A stretch of DNA of 64,000 bases, taken from the NCBI RefSeq assembly GCF_024730785.1, contig NZ_CP102830.1, positions 1,674,001 through 1,738,000 on the forward strand, in the 5' to 3' direction. The first letter of the stretch is position 1. Each line of letters begins with the position of its first letter. The translations under genes were made by a program, and so were the position numbers. The DNA comes from Pseudomonas sp. LS44 (lineage in GTDB: Bacteria > Pseudomonadota > Gammaproteobacteria > Pseudomonadales > Pseudomonadaceae). Under the pieces are notes generated by a model. The model did no database searches. It worked only from the letters and a program-made list of their open reading frames with translations, and was not told the origin of the DNA. Below are positions 18,515 through 28,398 of the stretch, piece after piece.

Positions 18515-19530
18515 GCCTGCAGATTCGCGAGCGCGTATCGCTCAAGCCATTCAATAGCTTCGGTGTCGACGTGCAGGCACGCCTGTTCGCCGAGGCGCAC
18601 GATGATGATGAAGTGCGCGAGGCACTGGCTTATGCCGAGCAGCAGCAACTGCCGTTGTTGGTCATCGGCGGTGGCAGCAATCTTCTCCTGACTGCCGATG
18701 TCGATGCGTTGGTGCTGCGCATGGCCAGCCGCGGATCGCGACTTCTCAGCGACGACGGCCAGCGTGTGATTGTCGAAGCAGAGGCGGGCGAGCCATGGCA
18801 TCCATTCGTCCTCTGGAGTCTGCGGCAAGGGCTGGGTGGCTTGGAGAATCTCAGCCTGATTCCCGGTACCGTGGGTGCCGCGCCGATGCAAAACATCGGT
18901 GCTTATGGCGTCGAGTTGAAAGATGTCTTTGTTGGGCTCGCCGCCCTCGACCGGCACACCGGCGAGTTGCGCGAGTTCTCTCTGGCGGACTGCGCCTTCG
19001 CCTATCGGGATAGCCGGTTCAAGCGTGAAGCTGGGCGCTGGCTGATCCTGCGGGTGCGTCTGGCCCTGAGTCGCCAGGCGGCTTTGCATCTTGACTATGG
19101 CCCAATCCGTCAGCGTCTGGTCGAGCAGGGTATTGAGGCGCCGACGCCTATGGATGTAAGTCGGGCCATTTGCGCAATTCGCAGCGAAAAACTGCCGGAC
19201 CCCAATGAGCTCGGCAATGCCGGCAGCTTCTTCAAGAACCCCTTGGTGGCGGCGGAGCAGGCCGACCGTTTGCGTCAGCAATACGCAGACCTGGTGGCTT
19301 ATCCGCAGGCTGGTGGATTGGTCAAATTAGCCGCTGGCTGGTTGATCGAGCGCGCCGGCTGGAAGGGTTTTCGTGAGGGGGATGCGGGCGTGCATCGACT
19401 GCAAGCCTTGGTCTTGGTGAATTACGGAGAGGCCACTGGTGGCCAGTTGCTGGGGTTGGCTCGGCGCATTCAGGCCGATGTGGCGGTGCGCTTCGGCGTC
19501 GCCCTGGAAATAGAACCAAACGTACTCTAG
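18511..19530 (+). CDS. murB: UDP-N-acetylenolpyruvoylglucosamine reductase MurB (type I)
   Basis: NADPH- and FAD-dependent reductase making UDP-MurNAc for peptidoglycan. It is 339 aa. FAD-binding elements are LPLLVIGGGSNLL and LSLIPGTVGAAPMQNIGAYGVE, with CAFAYRDSRFK and the catalytic Ser region PNELGNAGSFFKNP. The length and the extra Tyr-loop fit the E. coli-like type I enzyme. It is the last gene of the exbB-murB operon. Confidence 0.95.
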   Translation: MSLQIRERVSLKPFNSFGVDVQARLFAEAHDDDEVREALAYAEQQQLPLLVIGGGSNLLLTADVDALVLRMASRGSRLLSDDGQRVIVEAEAGEPWHPFVLWSLRQGLGGLENLSLIPGTVGAAPMQNIGAYGVELKDVFVGLAALDRHTGELREFSLADCAFAYRDSRFKREAGRWLILRVRLALSRQAALHLDYGPIRQRLVEQGIEAPTPMDVSRAICAIRSEKLPDPNELGNAGSFFKNPLVAAEQADRLRQQYADLVAYPQAGGLVKLAAGWLIERAGWKGFREGDAGVHRLQALVLVNYGEATGGQLLGLARRIQADVAVRFGVALEIEPNVL

Positions 19531-19581
19531 GAAGGGTTGGAGTAGACTCATCAGTACGATCTTTCCGGTAACCGCCGGCCA

Positions 19582-19613
19582 CAAAAAAGGGATGCCGAGG
19601 CATCCCTTTTTGT
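19582..19613. terminator. Bidirectional terminator between murB and rne
   Basis: The stem AAAAAGGGATGC / GCATCCCTTTTT closes on a CGAG tetraloop between the two converging genes. Confidence 0.88.
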
Positions 19614-19625
19614 ACGCAGCAAGTC

Positions 19626-22600
19626 TTAAACCGAAGGTTTGGACTCGTCATCGGCTTCTTTGTGCTCGCTTGGCGAGACGCCGGTAAATGCGTCGCCAGT
19701 GCTCTCGTCACGCTCCTCAGTTGGCTCAACAGCTTTATCGGCTACTTCTGCTACTGGTTGAGCGGCCTCAGTGGCGGGCTCGGCTTCGACAACCGGAAGG
19801 GTTTCTTCAACCGGCGCGCTGATGATCGCAGCGGGAGTGCTAGCGGCCTGCTCAGCTTCTTTAGCCAGGCGCTCGGTTTCACGCTGACGGCGACGTACTT
19901 CGCGCGGATCATTGGCGGCGCGGCCACCAGCGGTAACAGCAGGTGCTTCATCCGCTTGCGCAACGTTCTCTACGATGTCGTGGACTTCGACTTCCGCTGC
20001 GACAGCTTCCACTACGGGTTCGGCAGCTACTTCTACCGGTTCAGCAACGCTCGGCGTCACCGGTGCGGCTTCAACCTCGGCCAGGTTTTCTACGGCAGGC
20101 GTCTCTGTGAAGACCGGTGCGATGACTTCAGGCTGTGCAACTTCAGCAGCTACTGTTTCGACGGCTTCGACGGCGATTTGCTCGTTTTCGCTGGCAATCG
20201 ACTGATGAGCGGGAGCGGCGGTTTCTTCAGGATTGAAAACCTGCTCAGCGCTTTGCTCGGTCGCTTGGTTAGCGGCGATTACGACGCCGGCGGCCACTAC
20301 TGGGGCGGCTTCATCGGAGTTAGAGGCTTCTTCTTCGCTACCTTCAATCAGATTGCCGTCAGCATCGCGCTGGCGTTCGCGACGATTGCTGCGACGACGC
20401 TGGCCGCGGGAGCGACGGCGCGGGCGATCACCGCCTTCACCGCCTTCCTGCTCTTCATCGTTCAGCAGCTCTTCGTTTGGCAGAGCGTCCTCGGCGTCCT
20501 GCTCCACGGCAGCACGCGGTTGGCGCTCTTCACGCGGCGGACGCGGTTGACGCTCTTCGCGTGGTTTGCGTTCGGCGCGCTCTTCGGTAGGTGCTTGAGC
20601 GGTCGGGGCTGTTTCCAGCGGATCACGCAGCTCACGTACGCGCTCTTCGCGGGGCTTGCGGTCTTCGCGTGGTTTGCGCTCTTCACGAGGAGCTCGCTCG
20701 CGACGGGCTTCTTGCGGCTCACGCGGCTGGCTGTCGTCACGCTCGCGCGCTTCACGCGGTTGACGTTCCTCACGAGCCTGACGCTCTTCGCGAGGTTGAC
20801 GCTCCTCGCGGGGCTGGCGTTCTTCGCGCGGCTTGCGCTCGTCATCACGACGACCGCCACGACTGCGATTCTGCTGACGACCGTTGCGGCGTTCGTCGCT
20901 GCGTGGCTGGCGCTCGGTCGCAGCTTTCTTCTCGACGACGACCGGCTGTTGCTCTTCCTTGGCGGCGAACAGACCTACCAGCGATTTGACCAGACCCTTG
21001 AACAGACTGGGCTGTGCGCTGGGGGTAGGGGGCTCTTCGCTGGCCGGTGCTACTTGGGTCGGAGTGGGGCGCGGAGTGGCCTTGATCGCAGCTTCCTGGC
21101 GTACCAGTGTGCGAGTGGCGCTGACCGGTTGGGCTTCTTCGACTTCAGCGGCGGTCATTTCATAGCTGGATTGGCCGCTGAGGGCTTCCGGGCTGTCATC
21201 GCGCAGGCGTTGAACTTCGAAGTGCGGCGTCTCCAGATGATCATTTGGCAGGATGACAATGCGCGCACGGCTGCGCAGTTCGATCTTGGTGATCGAGTTG
21301 CGTTTTTCATTGAGCAGGAAGGCGGCAACCGGGATTGGCACTTGCGCACGAACTTCAGCGGTGCGGTCTTTCAGTGCTTCTTCTTCGATCAGGCGCAGGA
21401 TCGCCAGCGACAACGATTCGACGTCACGGATGATGCCTTGGCCATTGCAGCGCGGGCAGACAATACCGCTGGTTTCGCCAAGGGACGGACGCAGGCGCTG
21501 ACGGGACATTTCCAGCAGGCCAAAGCGCGAGATGCGTCCGACTTGCACGCGGGCGCGGTCGGCTTCCAGTGCTTCGCGGACTTTCTCTTCCACGGCGCGC
21601 TGGTTCTTGGCCGGCGTCATGTCGATGAAGTCGATGACGATCAGGCCGCCAATGTCTCGCAGGCGCAGCTGGCGAGCGATTTCTTCGGCCGCTTCCAGAT
21701 TGGTCTGCAGGGCGGTTTCTTCGATGTCGCTGCCTTTGGTGGCGCGCGCCGAGTTGATGTCAATGGACACCAAAGCTTCGGTCGGATCGATAACGATCGA
21801 GCCACCGGACGGCAGCTTCACTTCCCGCTGGAAGGCGGTTTCGATCTGACTCTCAATCTGGAAGCGATTGAACAGCGGTACGCTGTCTTCGTACAGCTTG
21901 ATCTTGCTGGCGTACTGCGGCATCACCTGACGGATGAAGCTGAGGGCTTCTTCTTGGGCTTCGACGCTGTCGACCAGTACTTCGCCGATGTCCTGGCGCA
22001 GGTAGTCACGAATGGCGCGGATGATGACGTTGCTTTCCTGGTAGATCAGGAAAGGTGCGGCGCGATCCAGCGAGGCTTCTTTGATAGCGCTCCACAGTTG
22101 CAGCAGGTAATCGAGGTCCCACTGCATTTCTTCGCTGGAGCGACCGAGGCCAGCGGTGCGCACGATCAAGCCCATGTCCGCCGGAGCGATCAGGCCATTT
22201 AGTGCTTCACGCAATTCGTTGCGTTCTTCGCCTTCGATGCGGCGGGAGATACCACCAGCACGCGGGTTGTTCGGCATCAGAACCAGGTAGCGGCCGGCCA
22301 GACTGATGAAAGTGGTCAGGGCTGCGCCCTTGTTGCCACGTTCTTCTTTTTCGACCTGAACAATGACTTCCTGGCCCTCGCTCAACACATCTTTAATGTT
22401 GACGCGGCCTTCTGGGGACTTCTTGAAGTATTCGCGGGAGATTTCTTTGAGGGGAAGGAAACCGTGGCGCTCAGAGCCAAAGTCGACAAAAGCAGCTTCG
22501 AGGCTGGGTTCGACGCGGGTGATGCGGCCTTTATAGATGTTGGCCTTTTTTTGCTCACGAGCACCCGATTCGATGTCCAGGTCATAGAGGCGTTGGCCGT

Positions 22601-22658
22601 CTACCAGGGCAACACGCAACTCTTCGGGTTGAGTTGCGTTAATCAGCATTCTTTTCAT
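19626..22658 (-). CDS. rne: Ribonuclease E
   Basis: Essential endonuclease and degradosome scaffold, 1010 aa. The N-terminal catalytic half has the S1 domain ([27 protein letters not shown]), the DNase-I-like segment with [20 protein letters not shown] (the metal-binding Asp pair) and [13 protein letters not shown], and the Zn-link CPRCNGQG. Residues beyond about 520 form a long low-complexity Arg/Glu/Ala-rich tail with R-E-E-R repeats. The ATG at 22658 gives [17 protein letters not shown], the conserved N-terminus; a longer in-frame reading to 22706 is not needed. A strong hairpin sits 12 nt upstream of the start. Confidence 0.95.
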   Translation of the reverse strand: MKRMLINATQPEELRVALVDGQRLYDLDIESGAREQKKANIYKGRITRVEPSLEAAFVDFGSERHGFLPLKEISREYFKKSPEGRVNIKDVLSEGQEVIVQVEKEERGNKGAALTTFISLAGRYLVLMPNNPRAGGISRRIEGEERNELREALNGLIAPADMGLIVRTAGLGRSSEEMQWDLDYLLQLWSAIKEASLDRAAPFLIYQESNVIIRAIRDYLRQDIGEVLVDSVEAQEEALSFIRQVMPQYASKIKLYEDSVPLFNRFQIESQIETAFQREVKLPSGGSIVIDPTEALVSIDINSARATKGSDIEETALQTNLEAAEEIARQLRLRDIGGLIVIDFIDMTPAKNQRAVEEKVREALEADRARVQVGRISRFGLLEMSRQRLRPSLGETSGIVCPRCNGQGIIRDVESLSLAILRLIEEEALKDRTAEVRAQVPIPVAAFLLNEKRNSITKIELRSRARIVILPNDHLETPHFEVQRLRDDSPEALSGQSSYEMTAAEVEEAQPVSATRTLVRQEAAIKATPRPTPTQVAPASEEPPTPSAQPSLFKGLVKSLVGLFAAKEEQQPVVVEKKAATERQPRSDERRNGRQQNRSRGGRRDDERKPREERQPREERQPREERQAREERQPREARERDDSQPREPQEARRERAPREERKPREDRKPREERVRELRDPLETAPTAQAPTEERAERKPREERQPRPPREERQPRAAVEQDAEDALPNEELLNDEEQEGGEGGDRPRRRSRGQRRRSNRRERQRDADGNLIEGSEEEASNSDEAAPVVAAGVVIAANQATEQSAEQVFNPEETAAPAHQSIASENEQIAVEAVETVAAEVAQPEVIAPVFTETPAVENLAEVEAAPVTPSVAEPVEVAAEPVVEAVAAEVEVHDIVENVAQADEAPAVTAGGRAANDPREVRRRQRETERLAKEAEQAASTPAAIISAPVEETLPVVEAEPATEAAQPVAEVADKAVEPTEERDESTGDAFTGVSPSEHKEADDESKPSV
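20500..20860 (-). repeat. Tandem [11 protein letters not shown]-type repeats in the RNase E C-terminal scaffold
   Basis: The rne reading frame contains many copies of R-E-E-R-x-P/A units (for example [13 protein letters not shown]), visible in the DNA as recurring CTCTTCGCG-like blocks. Arg-rich disordered segments of RNase E bind RNA and degradosome partners. The repeat number is probably variable between strains. Confidence 0.7.
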
Positions 22659-23216
22659 GTAGTACCGTCGGTTTCCGGGCTGCCGGAAACGGCGTTCGGC
22701 ACACACGACTCTCAGGTCGGTGTCAGGTGTGCGTCAGAAACGGTTGTCAGCCGTTCCACTGTCAAGCGACGTCAGCCAATAGGGCTGGGGTCGCGACGGA
22801 CGTCTCCTGTGGGTTGTGCTGTATAAGCACGCAGTCAGAAGGAGGAATCAGCCATCGGTAGCGGACGCGTTGAGCGTCTTAATAAAGCTTGGTGCTACGC
22901 AGTCCGACGGTCGTGCATCTCCACCCTACACATGTCACTGAAAATCGGGTGCCGCTCGCAGAATCCGCAGCGGGTTGGTATTGGTTGCGCTCTCCTAGGT
23001 GAGCGCGCGTCATAACTAAAAGGCCTTATTTCGGACTCTTCACGCTGTATGCGGTAAACAATCCGTCGGACGGCCTTGTGTCCTAAATACCGTGCAAGTT
23101 AGCCAGGATCGCAGTTGGCGCGATAGCTGATAACTAGGCCGTTTTTGGCGGCGTTCGCGACTATAGCAGCTCTGATTAAGTGCTTCAATTCAATAAAAAA
23201 TTGTTATCATTGGCGG
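22659..23216. promoter_or_regulatory. Long rne/rluC divergent region with a structured rne leader
   Basis: This 558-bp gap contains no credible ORF. On the rne side there is a perfect 8-bp hairpin GTTTCCGG-GCTG-CCGGAAAC (22671-22690), then AACGG/CCGTT (22739-22755) and GCGCTC/GAGCGC (about 22988-23007). This fits a long 5' leader like those through which RNase E autoregulates its own mRNA. The AT-rich segment just before rluC (about 23185-23210) probably holds its promoter, but I cannot fix the hexamers. Confidence 0.5.
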
Positions 23217-24170
23217 ATGACAGAATCTGCCTCTCCGACTTCCGGCGTTCAGCTGCTTGAAGTCGAACCGGAACATGCCGGCCAACGTATTGATAACTAT
23301 CTCCTTGCCCGTCTGAAGGGTGTGCCTAGGACCCTGATCTATCGCATTTTGCGCAAAGGCGAAGTGCGGGTGAACAAGGGGCGTATCAAGCCAGAATACA
23401 AACTTCAGGCCGGCGACATTGTGCGCGTGCCTCCGTTGCGGCTTGCCGAGCGCGATGAGCCGGCGCCTCTCGCGCAGGGCTTGCTGGAGCGTTTAGAGGC
23501 GGCAATCGTCTATGAGGACAAGGCCCTGATCGTCCTCAACAAGCCGGCTGGCGTGGCGGTGCACGGCGGAAGTGGGCTGAACTATGGTGTTATCGAGGCT
23601 TTTCGTCAGTTGCGTCCAGATAGCAAGGATTTGGAGTTGGTGCATCGCCTGGATCGGGATACGTCGGGCCTGCTGATGATTGCCAAGAAGCGCAGCATGC
23701 TTCGTCATCTGCACGAGGCGTTGCGCAAGGATGGCGTGGACAAGCGTTACATGGCGCTAGTCCGTGGTCATTGGGCGACGGCGAAAAAGCAAGTCAATGC
23801 ACCTCTGCAGAAAAGCAATTTGCGTTCGGGTGAGCGCATGGTGGAGGTCAATTCTGAAGGCAAGGAGGCGTTGACTCTATTTCGCGTCCTGAGGCGTTTT
23901 GGCGAGTTTGCCACCTTGGTCGAGGCTAAGCCGGTCACCGGGCGCACGCATCAGATTCGTGTGCATGCCAAGCATGCCGGCCATTCCATCGCGGGTGACA
24001 GTAAGTATGGCGATGAGGATTTCACGCGTGAGATTAAAGGGCTGGGTGGCAAGCGCTTGTTCCTGCACGCCTACATGCTGACGGTTCCGCTGCCCGATGG
24101 GGGCGAGCTGCGGCTTGAGGCTCCGGTCGATGAGGTCTGGGCCAAAACCCTGGAGCGGCTCATTGTCTGA
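23217..24170 (+). CDS. rluC: 23S rRNA pseudouridine synthase RluC (955/2504/2580)
   Basis: 317 aa. An N-terminal S4 RNA-binding domain ([34 protein letters not shown]) is followed by the RluA-family catalytic domain with [15 protein letters not shown], where the Asp is the catalytic residue, and [16 protein letters not shown]. The ATG at 23217 gives [14 protein letters not shown]. The upstream in-frame extension from 23145 has no family support. It is followed with an 8-nt overlap by a HAD phosphatase gene. Confidence 0.94.
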   Translation: MTESASPTSGVQLLEVEPEHAGQRIDNYLLARLKGVPRTLIYRILRKGEVRVNKGRIKPEYKLQAGDIVRVPPLRLAERDEPAPLAQGLLERLEAAIVYEDKALIVLNKPAGVAVHGGSGLNYGVIEAFRQLRPDSKDLELVHRLDRDTSGLLMIAKKRSMLRHLHEALRKDGVDKRYMALVRGHWATAKKQVNAPLQKSNLRSGERMVEVNSEGKEALTLFRVLRRFGEFATLVEAKPVTGRTHQIRVHAKHAGHSIAGDSKYGDEDFTREIKGLGGKRLFLHAYMLTVPLPDGGELRLEAPVDEVWAKTLERLIV

Positions 24171-24861
24171 TTACCGGCTACTGATCTTCGATTGGGATGG
24201 TACGTTGGTCGACTCGATCCAGCGCATTGTCGATTCGATGCATTTCGCCGCTGAGGGTTGTGGCTTGCAACGGCTTGAGGATGCATCCATCAGGGGCATC
24301 ATTGGGTTGGGTTTGCCGGAGGCCATCTCCAGTCTGTACCCCGTTTTTTCTGACGGACCATCTATCGAGCGTTTCCGTCGACTCTATAGCGAGCGTTATC
24401 TGGCCTTCGAATCTGAGCCGTCGCCTTTGTTCGCTGGCGTTGAGGAGGGGTTGGAAGTTTTTCGTGATCAAGGTTATCGCCTCGCGGTAGCTACCGGAAA
24501 AACTCGTCATGGCCTCGATTCGGTACTGGCTCGTCGCGGTTGGTTGAAGTATTTCGATGTCACCCGCTGCGCCGACGAAACTGCCAGTAAGCCCGATCCT
24601 CTGATGCTGAATGAAATTCTTAGGCACTGTCAGGTGGGGGCAGGGCAGGCGCTGATGGTTGGAGATTCGGTTTTTGATCTGCGCATGGCTAAAAATGCGG
24701 GGATGGACTCGGTGGCGGTTAGTTACGGTGCCCAGTCTTCAGCTCTGCTGAACGATGAGCGGCCGTGTTTGATGATCGACGAATTCACGGAATTACGGGG
24801 CTGGCTGGGCCGGCACTCGAAGAATGAATCATTGCTTGAGGTGGATAGGCATGTCGGATGA
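24163..24861 (+). CDS. HAD-superfamily phosphatase (phosphoglycolate phosphatase-like)
   Basis: 232 aa. HAD motif I is [10 protein letters not shown] at the N-terminus; motif II is near VATGKTRHG; the Lys of motif III is in [11 protein letters not shown]; motif IV is [15 protein letters not shown]. The best start is TTG at 24163, overlapping the end of rluC, because the product then begins [13 protein letters not shown]. No ATG lies close by. The substrate is unknown; the gph-like subfamily acts on small phosphate esters. Confidence 0.85.
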   Translation: MSDYRLLIFDWDGTLVDSIQRIVDSMHFAAEGCGLQRLEDASIRGIIGLGLPEAISSLYPVFSDGPSIERFRRLYSERYLAFESEPSPLFAGVEEGLEVFRDQGYRLAVATGKTRHGLDSVLARRGWLKYFDVTRCADETASKPDPLMLNEILRHCQVGAGQALMVGDSVFDLRMAKNAGMDSVAVSYGAQSSALLNDERPCLMIDEFTELRGWLGRHSKNESLLEVDRHVG

Positions 24862-25831
24862 GTGGAAGTCTGCAGATGCAGCGGGTGACGATGCTAAAAG
24901 TTGGCAGTTGTTAGAAAAAACACTGCTGGCAAGCGTTCAAGAGCAGCGTCGGTCGCGGCGTTGGGGGATTTTTTTCAAGCTGCTGACATTTATTTATCTT
25001 TTCGTTGCTATCGCGCTGCTTTCGCCTTCGTTCGATTTGAAGGGGGGGGCGGCGCGTAGCGGGAACCACACGGCGGTGATCGAAATTCGGGGGGTGATTG
25101 CCGATAAGGAGGCTGCCAGTGCCGATAACGTCATTAGCAGTTTGCGCAAGGCATTTGAGGATGCGAATACCAAGGGAGTGATCCTGCGCATCAATAGCCC
25201 TGGTGGTAGTCCGGTGCAGTCTGGTTACATCTATGACGAAATTCGTCGCCTGCGGGGCGAACATCCGGATATCAAGCTGTATGCGGTGATTACTGATCTG
25301 GGTGCTTCCGGTGCGTATTACATTGCCAGTGCTGCGGACTCTATATATGCAGACAAGGCGAGCCTGGTCGGCTCCATCGGAGTGACGGCGGCGAGTTTTG
25401 GTTTCGTTGGTGCGATGGAGAAACTGGGTGTGGATCGGCGCATCTACACGTCGGGCGAGCACAAGGCTTTTCTAGATCCGTTTCAGCCGCAAAAAGCCGA
25501 AGAAACCCAATTCTGGCAGGGCGTACTCGACACCACTCATCGACAGTTTATCGCTAGCGTTAAGAAGGGTCGCGGTGATCGCTTGAAGGATGCTGGGCGC
25601 CCTGAGCTGTTTTCCGGCTTGGTTTGGTCTGGCGAGCAGGCGTTGGAATTGGGGTTGATCGATGGGTTGAGCAGTACCAGTGCGGTGGCGCGTGATGTTG
25701 TCGGTGAGAAGGAATTGGTCGACTTCACTGTGCAGGAATCACCGTTCGACCGTTTTGCGAAAAAAATCGGCGCCAGCGTCGTTGAGCAGGCTGCGCTGTG
25801 GATGGGCTTCCAAGGGCCAGTGCTGCGCTGA
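24851..25831 (+). CDS. sppA: Signal peptide peptidase SppA (S49, short form)
   Basis: Membrane serine protease that degrades released signal peptides. It is 326 aa, the single-domain 36-kDa type. One N-terminal TM is at about 40-58. The nucleophile Ser is in DLGASGAYYIAS (about S153) and the general-base Lys in SGEHKAFLDP (about K205). The ATG at 24851 overlaps the HAD gene end by 11 nt. It is the last gene of the rluC-HAD-sppA unit. Confidence 0.92.
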   Translation: MSDEWKSADAAGDDAKSWQLLEKTLLASVQEQRRSRRWGIFFKLLTFIYLFVAIALLSPSFDLKGGAARSGNHTAVIEIRGVIADKEAASADNVISSLRKAFEDANTKGVILRINSPGGSPVQSGYIYDEIRRLRGEHPDIKLYAVITDLGASGAYYIASAADSIYADKASLVGSIGVTAASFGFVGAMEKLGVDRRIYTSGEHKAFLDPFQPQKAEETQFWQGVLDTTHRQFIASVKKGRGDRLKDAGRPELFSGLVWSGEQALELGLIDGLSSTSAVARDVVGEKELVDFTVQESPFDRFAKKIGASVVEQAALWMGFQGPVLR

Positions 25832-25870
25832 GGCAAGGGCGAGCCCTGCTGGGCTCGCTCCTTGGTTGCA

Positions 25871-26449
25871 CTAAGGGATCTGGATACCTTCGACCAGAAG
25901 CATGTCGACCAAGCGGATCAGTGGAAGCCCTACCAGGCTGGTAGCGTCATCGCCTTGAGTGCTGCGAAACAACGAGACGCCTAGGCCCTCGGCTTTGAAA
26001 CTGCCGGCGCAATCAAAGGGTTGCTCCGCTTCCAAATAGCGAATGATCGCTGCTTCACTCAATTGTCGAAAATTAACGGTAAAGCGCACGTAATCCACCT
26101 GACATTGCCCGCTGGCGCTATTGAGCAATGCCAATCCGGTAAGGAAATGCACACTTTCGCCGCTTGCACTTCGCAGCTGCTGTATCGCCCGCTCCATGCT
26201 GTGAGGTTTGCCGAGAATAGTTCCTCGCAGTAGTGCGACTTGGTCGGAGCCGATGATCAGGTGTTGCTCGTGGCTTGCGGCTAAGGCCTGGGCTTTTTCT
26301 TGAGCTAGGCGTTTCACTAGCTCGATAGGGTTCTCGCCGTCGCGAGGCGCCTCATTGATGTCTGGAGTGGCCGAGCTGAACGGTAGGCGCAATCGCGCTA
26401 GTAACTCGCGCCGATAAGGTGAGCTGGATGCTAGGAGTAGAGGTTGCAT
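25871..26449 (-). CDS. yceF: Maf/YceF nucleotide pyrophosphatase
   Basis: House-cleaning nucleotide pyrophosphatase; YceF members prefer 7-methyl-GTP. It is 192 aa: LLASSSPYRRELLARLRLPF, then RLAQEKAQAL, IIGSDQVALLRG and GSFKAEGLGVSLF. The ATG at 26449 follows AGGAAGAA. It is convergent with sppA and divergent from yceD, the arrangement usual for this subfamily. Confidence 0.9.
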   Translation of the reverse strand: MQPLLLASSSPYRRELLARLRLPFSSATPDINEAPRDGENPIELVKRLAQEKAQALAASHEQHLIIGSDQVALLRGTILGKPHSMERAIQQLRSASGESVHFLTGLALLNSASGQCQVDYVRFTVNFRQLSEAAIIRYLEAEQPFDCAGSFKAEGLGVSLFRSTQGDDATSLVGLPLIRLVDMLLVEGIQIP

Positions 26450-26558
26450 TGATTCTTCCTGCGTGTCGCGGTGCACGATTTTAGCCAAGGTTTGGCATGC
26501 TCTGAAGTGTCGAATTTCCTTTGACAGGGGGAGGGTGCCTCCCTAAAATGCTGCGCCT

Positions 26559-27086
26559 ATGTTGAATGGGCCGATTCCACCTCATATTGATCCGCGTAAG
26601 TTGGCTGATCGCGGCGCTTCCCTCGAGGGCGAAGTGTCGCTGGCCAATTTGGTGCGACTCTGCGATTCGCTTGCTGGCAATGCTGGCACTGTACGCGCGA
26701 AATATACTTTCGAGCGTGATGAGCGAAATGCAGTGGTTATGCACAGCGCAATCGATGTTGAAGTCAAAATGGTATGCCAGCGTTGTCTGGAGCTGGTTGC
26801 TTTGCCAATCCACAGCGAATGCAGTTATGCCGTGGTAAAGGAAGGCGCGGATACCCAGTCAGTGCCGAAAGGCTATGACGTGCTGGAGTTGGGCGAAGGT
26901 CCTTTAGATTTGCTGGAATTGGTTGAGGATGAGCTATTGCTCGCCTTGCCTATCGTGCCTACGCATGATCCAGAAGATTGTCAGCAGCCGGTGGGTCTCG
27001 ATGAGCCCCAGCCGAGCGAGAACGAGGTATCGCGGTCCAACCCGTTCAGTGTATTGGCACAGTTAAAGCGTGACCCAAACGTTTAG
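26559..27086 (+). CDS. yceD: YceD/DUF177 23S rRNA accumulation protein
   Basis: 175 aa, acidic. It has a central MVCQRCLELV motif and a C-terminal GLDEPQPSENEVSRSNPFSVLAQL-like tail typical of DUF177 (sequence split across about 135-170). YceD is associated with 50S and 23S rRNA accumulation and precedes rpmF in most gammaproteobacteria, as here (13-nt gap). It starts MLNGPIPPHIDPRKL at the ATG 26559. Confidence 0.92.
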   Translation: MLNGPIPPHIDPRKLADRGASLEGEVSLANLVRLCDSLAGNAGTVRAKYTFERDERNAVVMHSAIDVEVKMVCQRCLELVALPIHSECSYAVVKEGADTQSVPKGYDVLELGEGPLDLLELVEDELLLALPIVPTHDPEDCQQPVGLDEPQPSENEVSRSNPFSVLAQLKRDPNV

Positions 27087-27099
27087 GAGTTAATAGATT

Positions 27100-27282
27100 A
27101 TGGCTGTTCAGCAGAACAAAAAATCCCGCTCTGCCCGTGACATGCGTCGCTCTCATGACGCTCTCGAGGCTAGCACTCTGTCCGTAGAGAAAAGCACTGG
27201 TGAAGTGCATCTGCGTCACCACGTATCTCCGGAAGGTGTATACCGTGGTCGCAAAGTGATCGATAAAGGCGCTGACGAGTAA
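27100..27282 (+). CDS. rpmF: 50S ribosomal protein L32 (zinc-independent form)
   Basis: 60 aa: [20 protein letters not shown] onward. It has no Cys, so it is the zinc-free L32 variant. It follows yceD by 13 nt with an AGGAG ribosome binding site and precedes plsX by 3 nt. Confidence 0.97.
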   Translation: MAVQQNKKSRSARDMRRSHDALEASTLSVEKSTGEVHLRHHVSPEGVYRGRKVIDKGADE

Positions 27283-27285
27283 TCC

Positions 27286-28296
27286 TTGTCCGCTCCGATC
27301 ATCGCGATCGATGCAATGGGTGGGGACTTCGGTCCCCACTGCATTGTTCCGGCCAGCCTAGCTGCGCTCGCTGAATTCCCTTCGTTACAACTGGTCCTAG
27401 TCGGCCAAGCCCCTCTTGTAGAGAAATTAATTGCCCAGCACCCCGCTGTGGATCGCTCACGCCTTCGCGTTGTGCATGCTGCTGAAGTAATTTCCATGGA
27501 TGAGCGACCTGCTCAGGTGTTGCGAGGCAAGCCTGACTCATCGATGCGTATCGCCCTGGAAATGCTGCGTGATGGAGAAGTCCAGGCATGTATCAGTGCC
27601 GGCAACAGCGGGGCATTGATGGCGCTTTCCCGATATATCCTGAAGACCCTGCCGGGTATCGATCGTCCTGCGATGGTAAGTGCCATCCCGACGTCGACGG
27701 GGTATTGCCACTTACTTGATTTGGGCGCCAATGTCGATTGCAGTGCTGAGCATCTTTATCAGTTCGCTGTGATGGGAGCGGTAGCTGCAGAGGCATTGGG
27801 TGTCTCAAGTCCACGTGTTGCCTTATTGAATGTCGGTACCGAGGACATTAAGGGTAATCAGCAGGTGAAGGTTGCTGCCAGCCTGTTGCGGCAAGCCGAG
27901 GGTTTGAACTATATCGGCTACATCGAAGGAGACGGCCTCTATCGGGGTGAGGCGGATGTAGTGGTTTGCGATGGTTTTGTCGGCAACATCTTGCTCAAGT
28001 CCAGCGAGGGGTTGGCATCCATGATTTCGTCGCGAATGGAGGCGCTTTTCAAGCAGGGTTTCGGTTCCCGTTTGGTCGGTACGTTGGCGTTGCCATTGCT
28101 GCGGCGCTTGCAGAATGACTTGGCGCCAGCGCGGCATAACGGCGCGAGCTTCTTGGGGCTGCAGGGTATCGTTGTGAAGAGCCACGGCTCAGCTGGGCCT
28201 GATGGCTTTCAAAGTGCAATTCGGCGTGCGGTCGTCGAGATTCGCGAGGATCTGCCGCAGCGTTTGCATGGGCGATTAGAGCATCTGTTGCTGTAG
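27286..28296 (+). CDS. plsX: Phosphate acyltransferase PlsX
   Basis: Makes acyl-phosphate from acyl-ACP for glycerolipid synthesis. It is 336 aa with [40 protein letters not shown] and [16 protein letters not shown]. The start is probably the TTG at 27286, because the conserved IAIDAMGGD motif begins five codons later and no ATG or GTG precedes it. It lies 3 nt after rpmF, coupling it to the ribosomal protein gene. Confidence 0.94.
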   Translation: MSAPIIAIDAMGGDFGPHCIVPASLAALAEFPSLQLVLVGQAPLVEKLIAQHPAVDRSRLRVVHAAEVISMDERPAQVLRGKPDSSMRIALEMLRDGEVQACISAGNSGALMALSRYILKTLPGIDRPAMVSAIPTSTGYCHLLDLGANVDCSAEHLYQFAVMGAVAAEALGVSSPRVALLNVGTEDIKGNQQVKVAASLLRQAEGLNYIGYIEGDGLYRGEADVVVCDGFVGNILLKSSEGLASMISSRMEALFKQGFGSRLVGTLALPLLRRLQNDLAPARHNGASFLGLQGIVVKSHGSAGPDGFQSAIRRAVVEIREDLPQRLHGRLEHLLL

Positions 28297-28398
28297 GATG
28301 TGACCGCCCGACACGGCTGGTCATCCAACATTCTGTCTATCGCGTCTGGCATGCCTGGATGCACTTTTCTCGATGTTCAGGCCTTAAGGACCCATTAA

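Noticed and set aside
20500..20860. CRISPR-like periodic repeats
   Set aside because: The repeat units are in-frame codons of the RNase E tail, have no spacers of constant length, and no cas genes are near.
19662..22202. 846-codon open frame on the plus strand, antisense to rne
   Set aside because: It mirrors the Arg/Glu-rich rne repeats in a GC-rich genome, has no recognisable domain, and rne itself is unmistakable on the minus strand.
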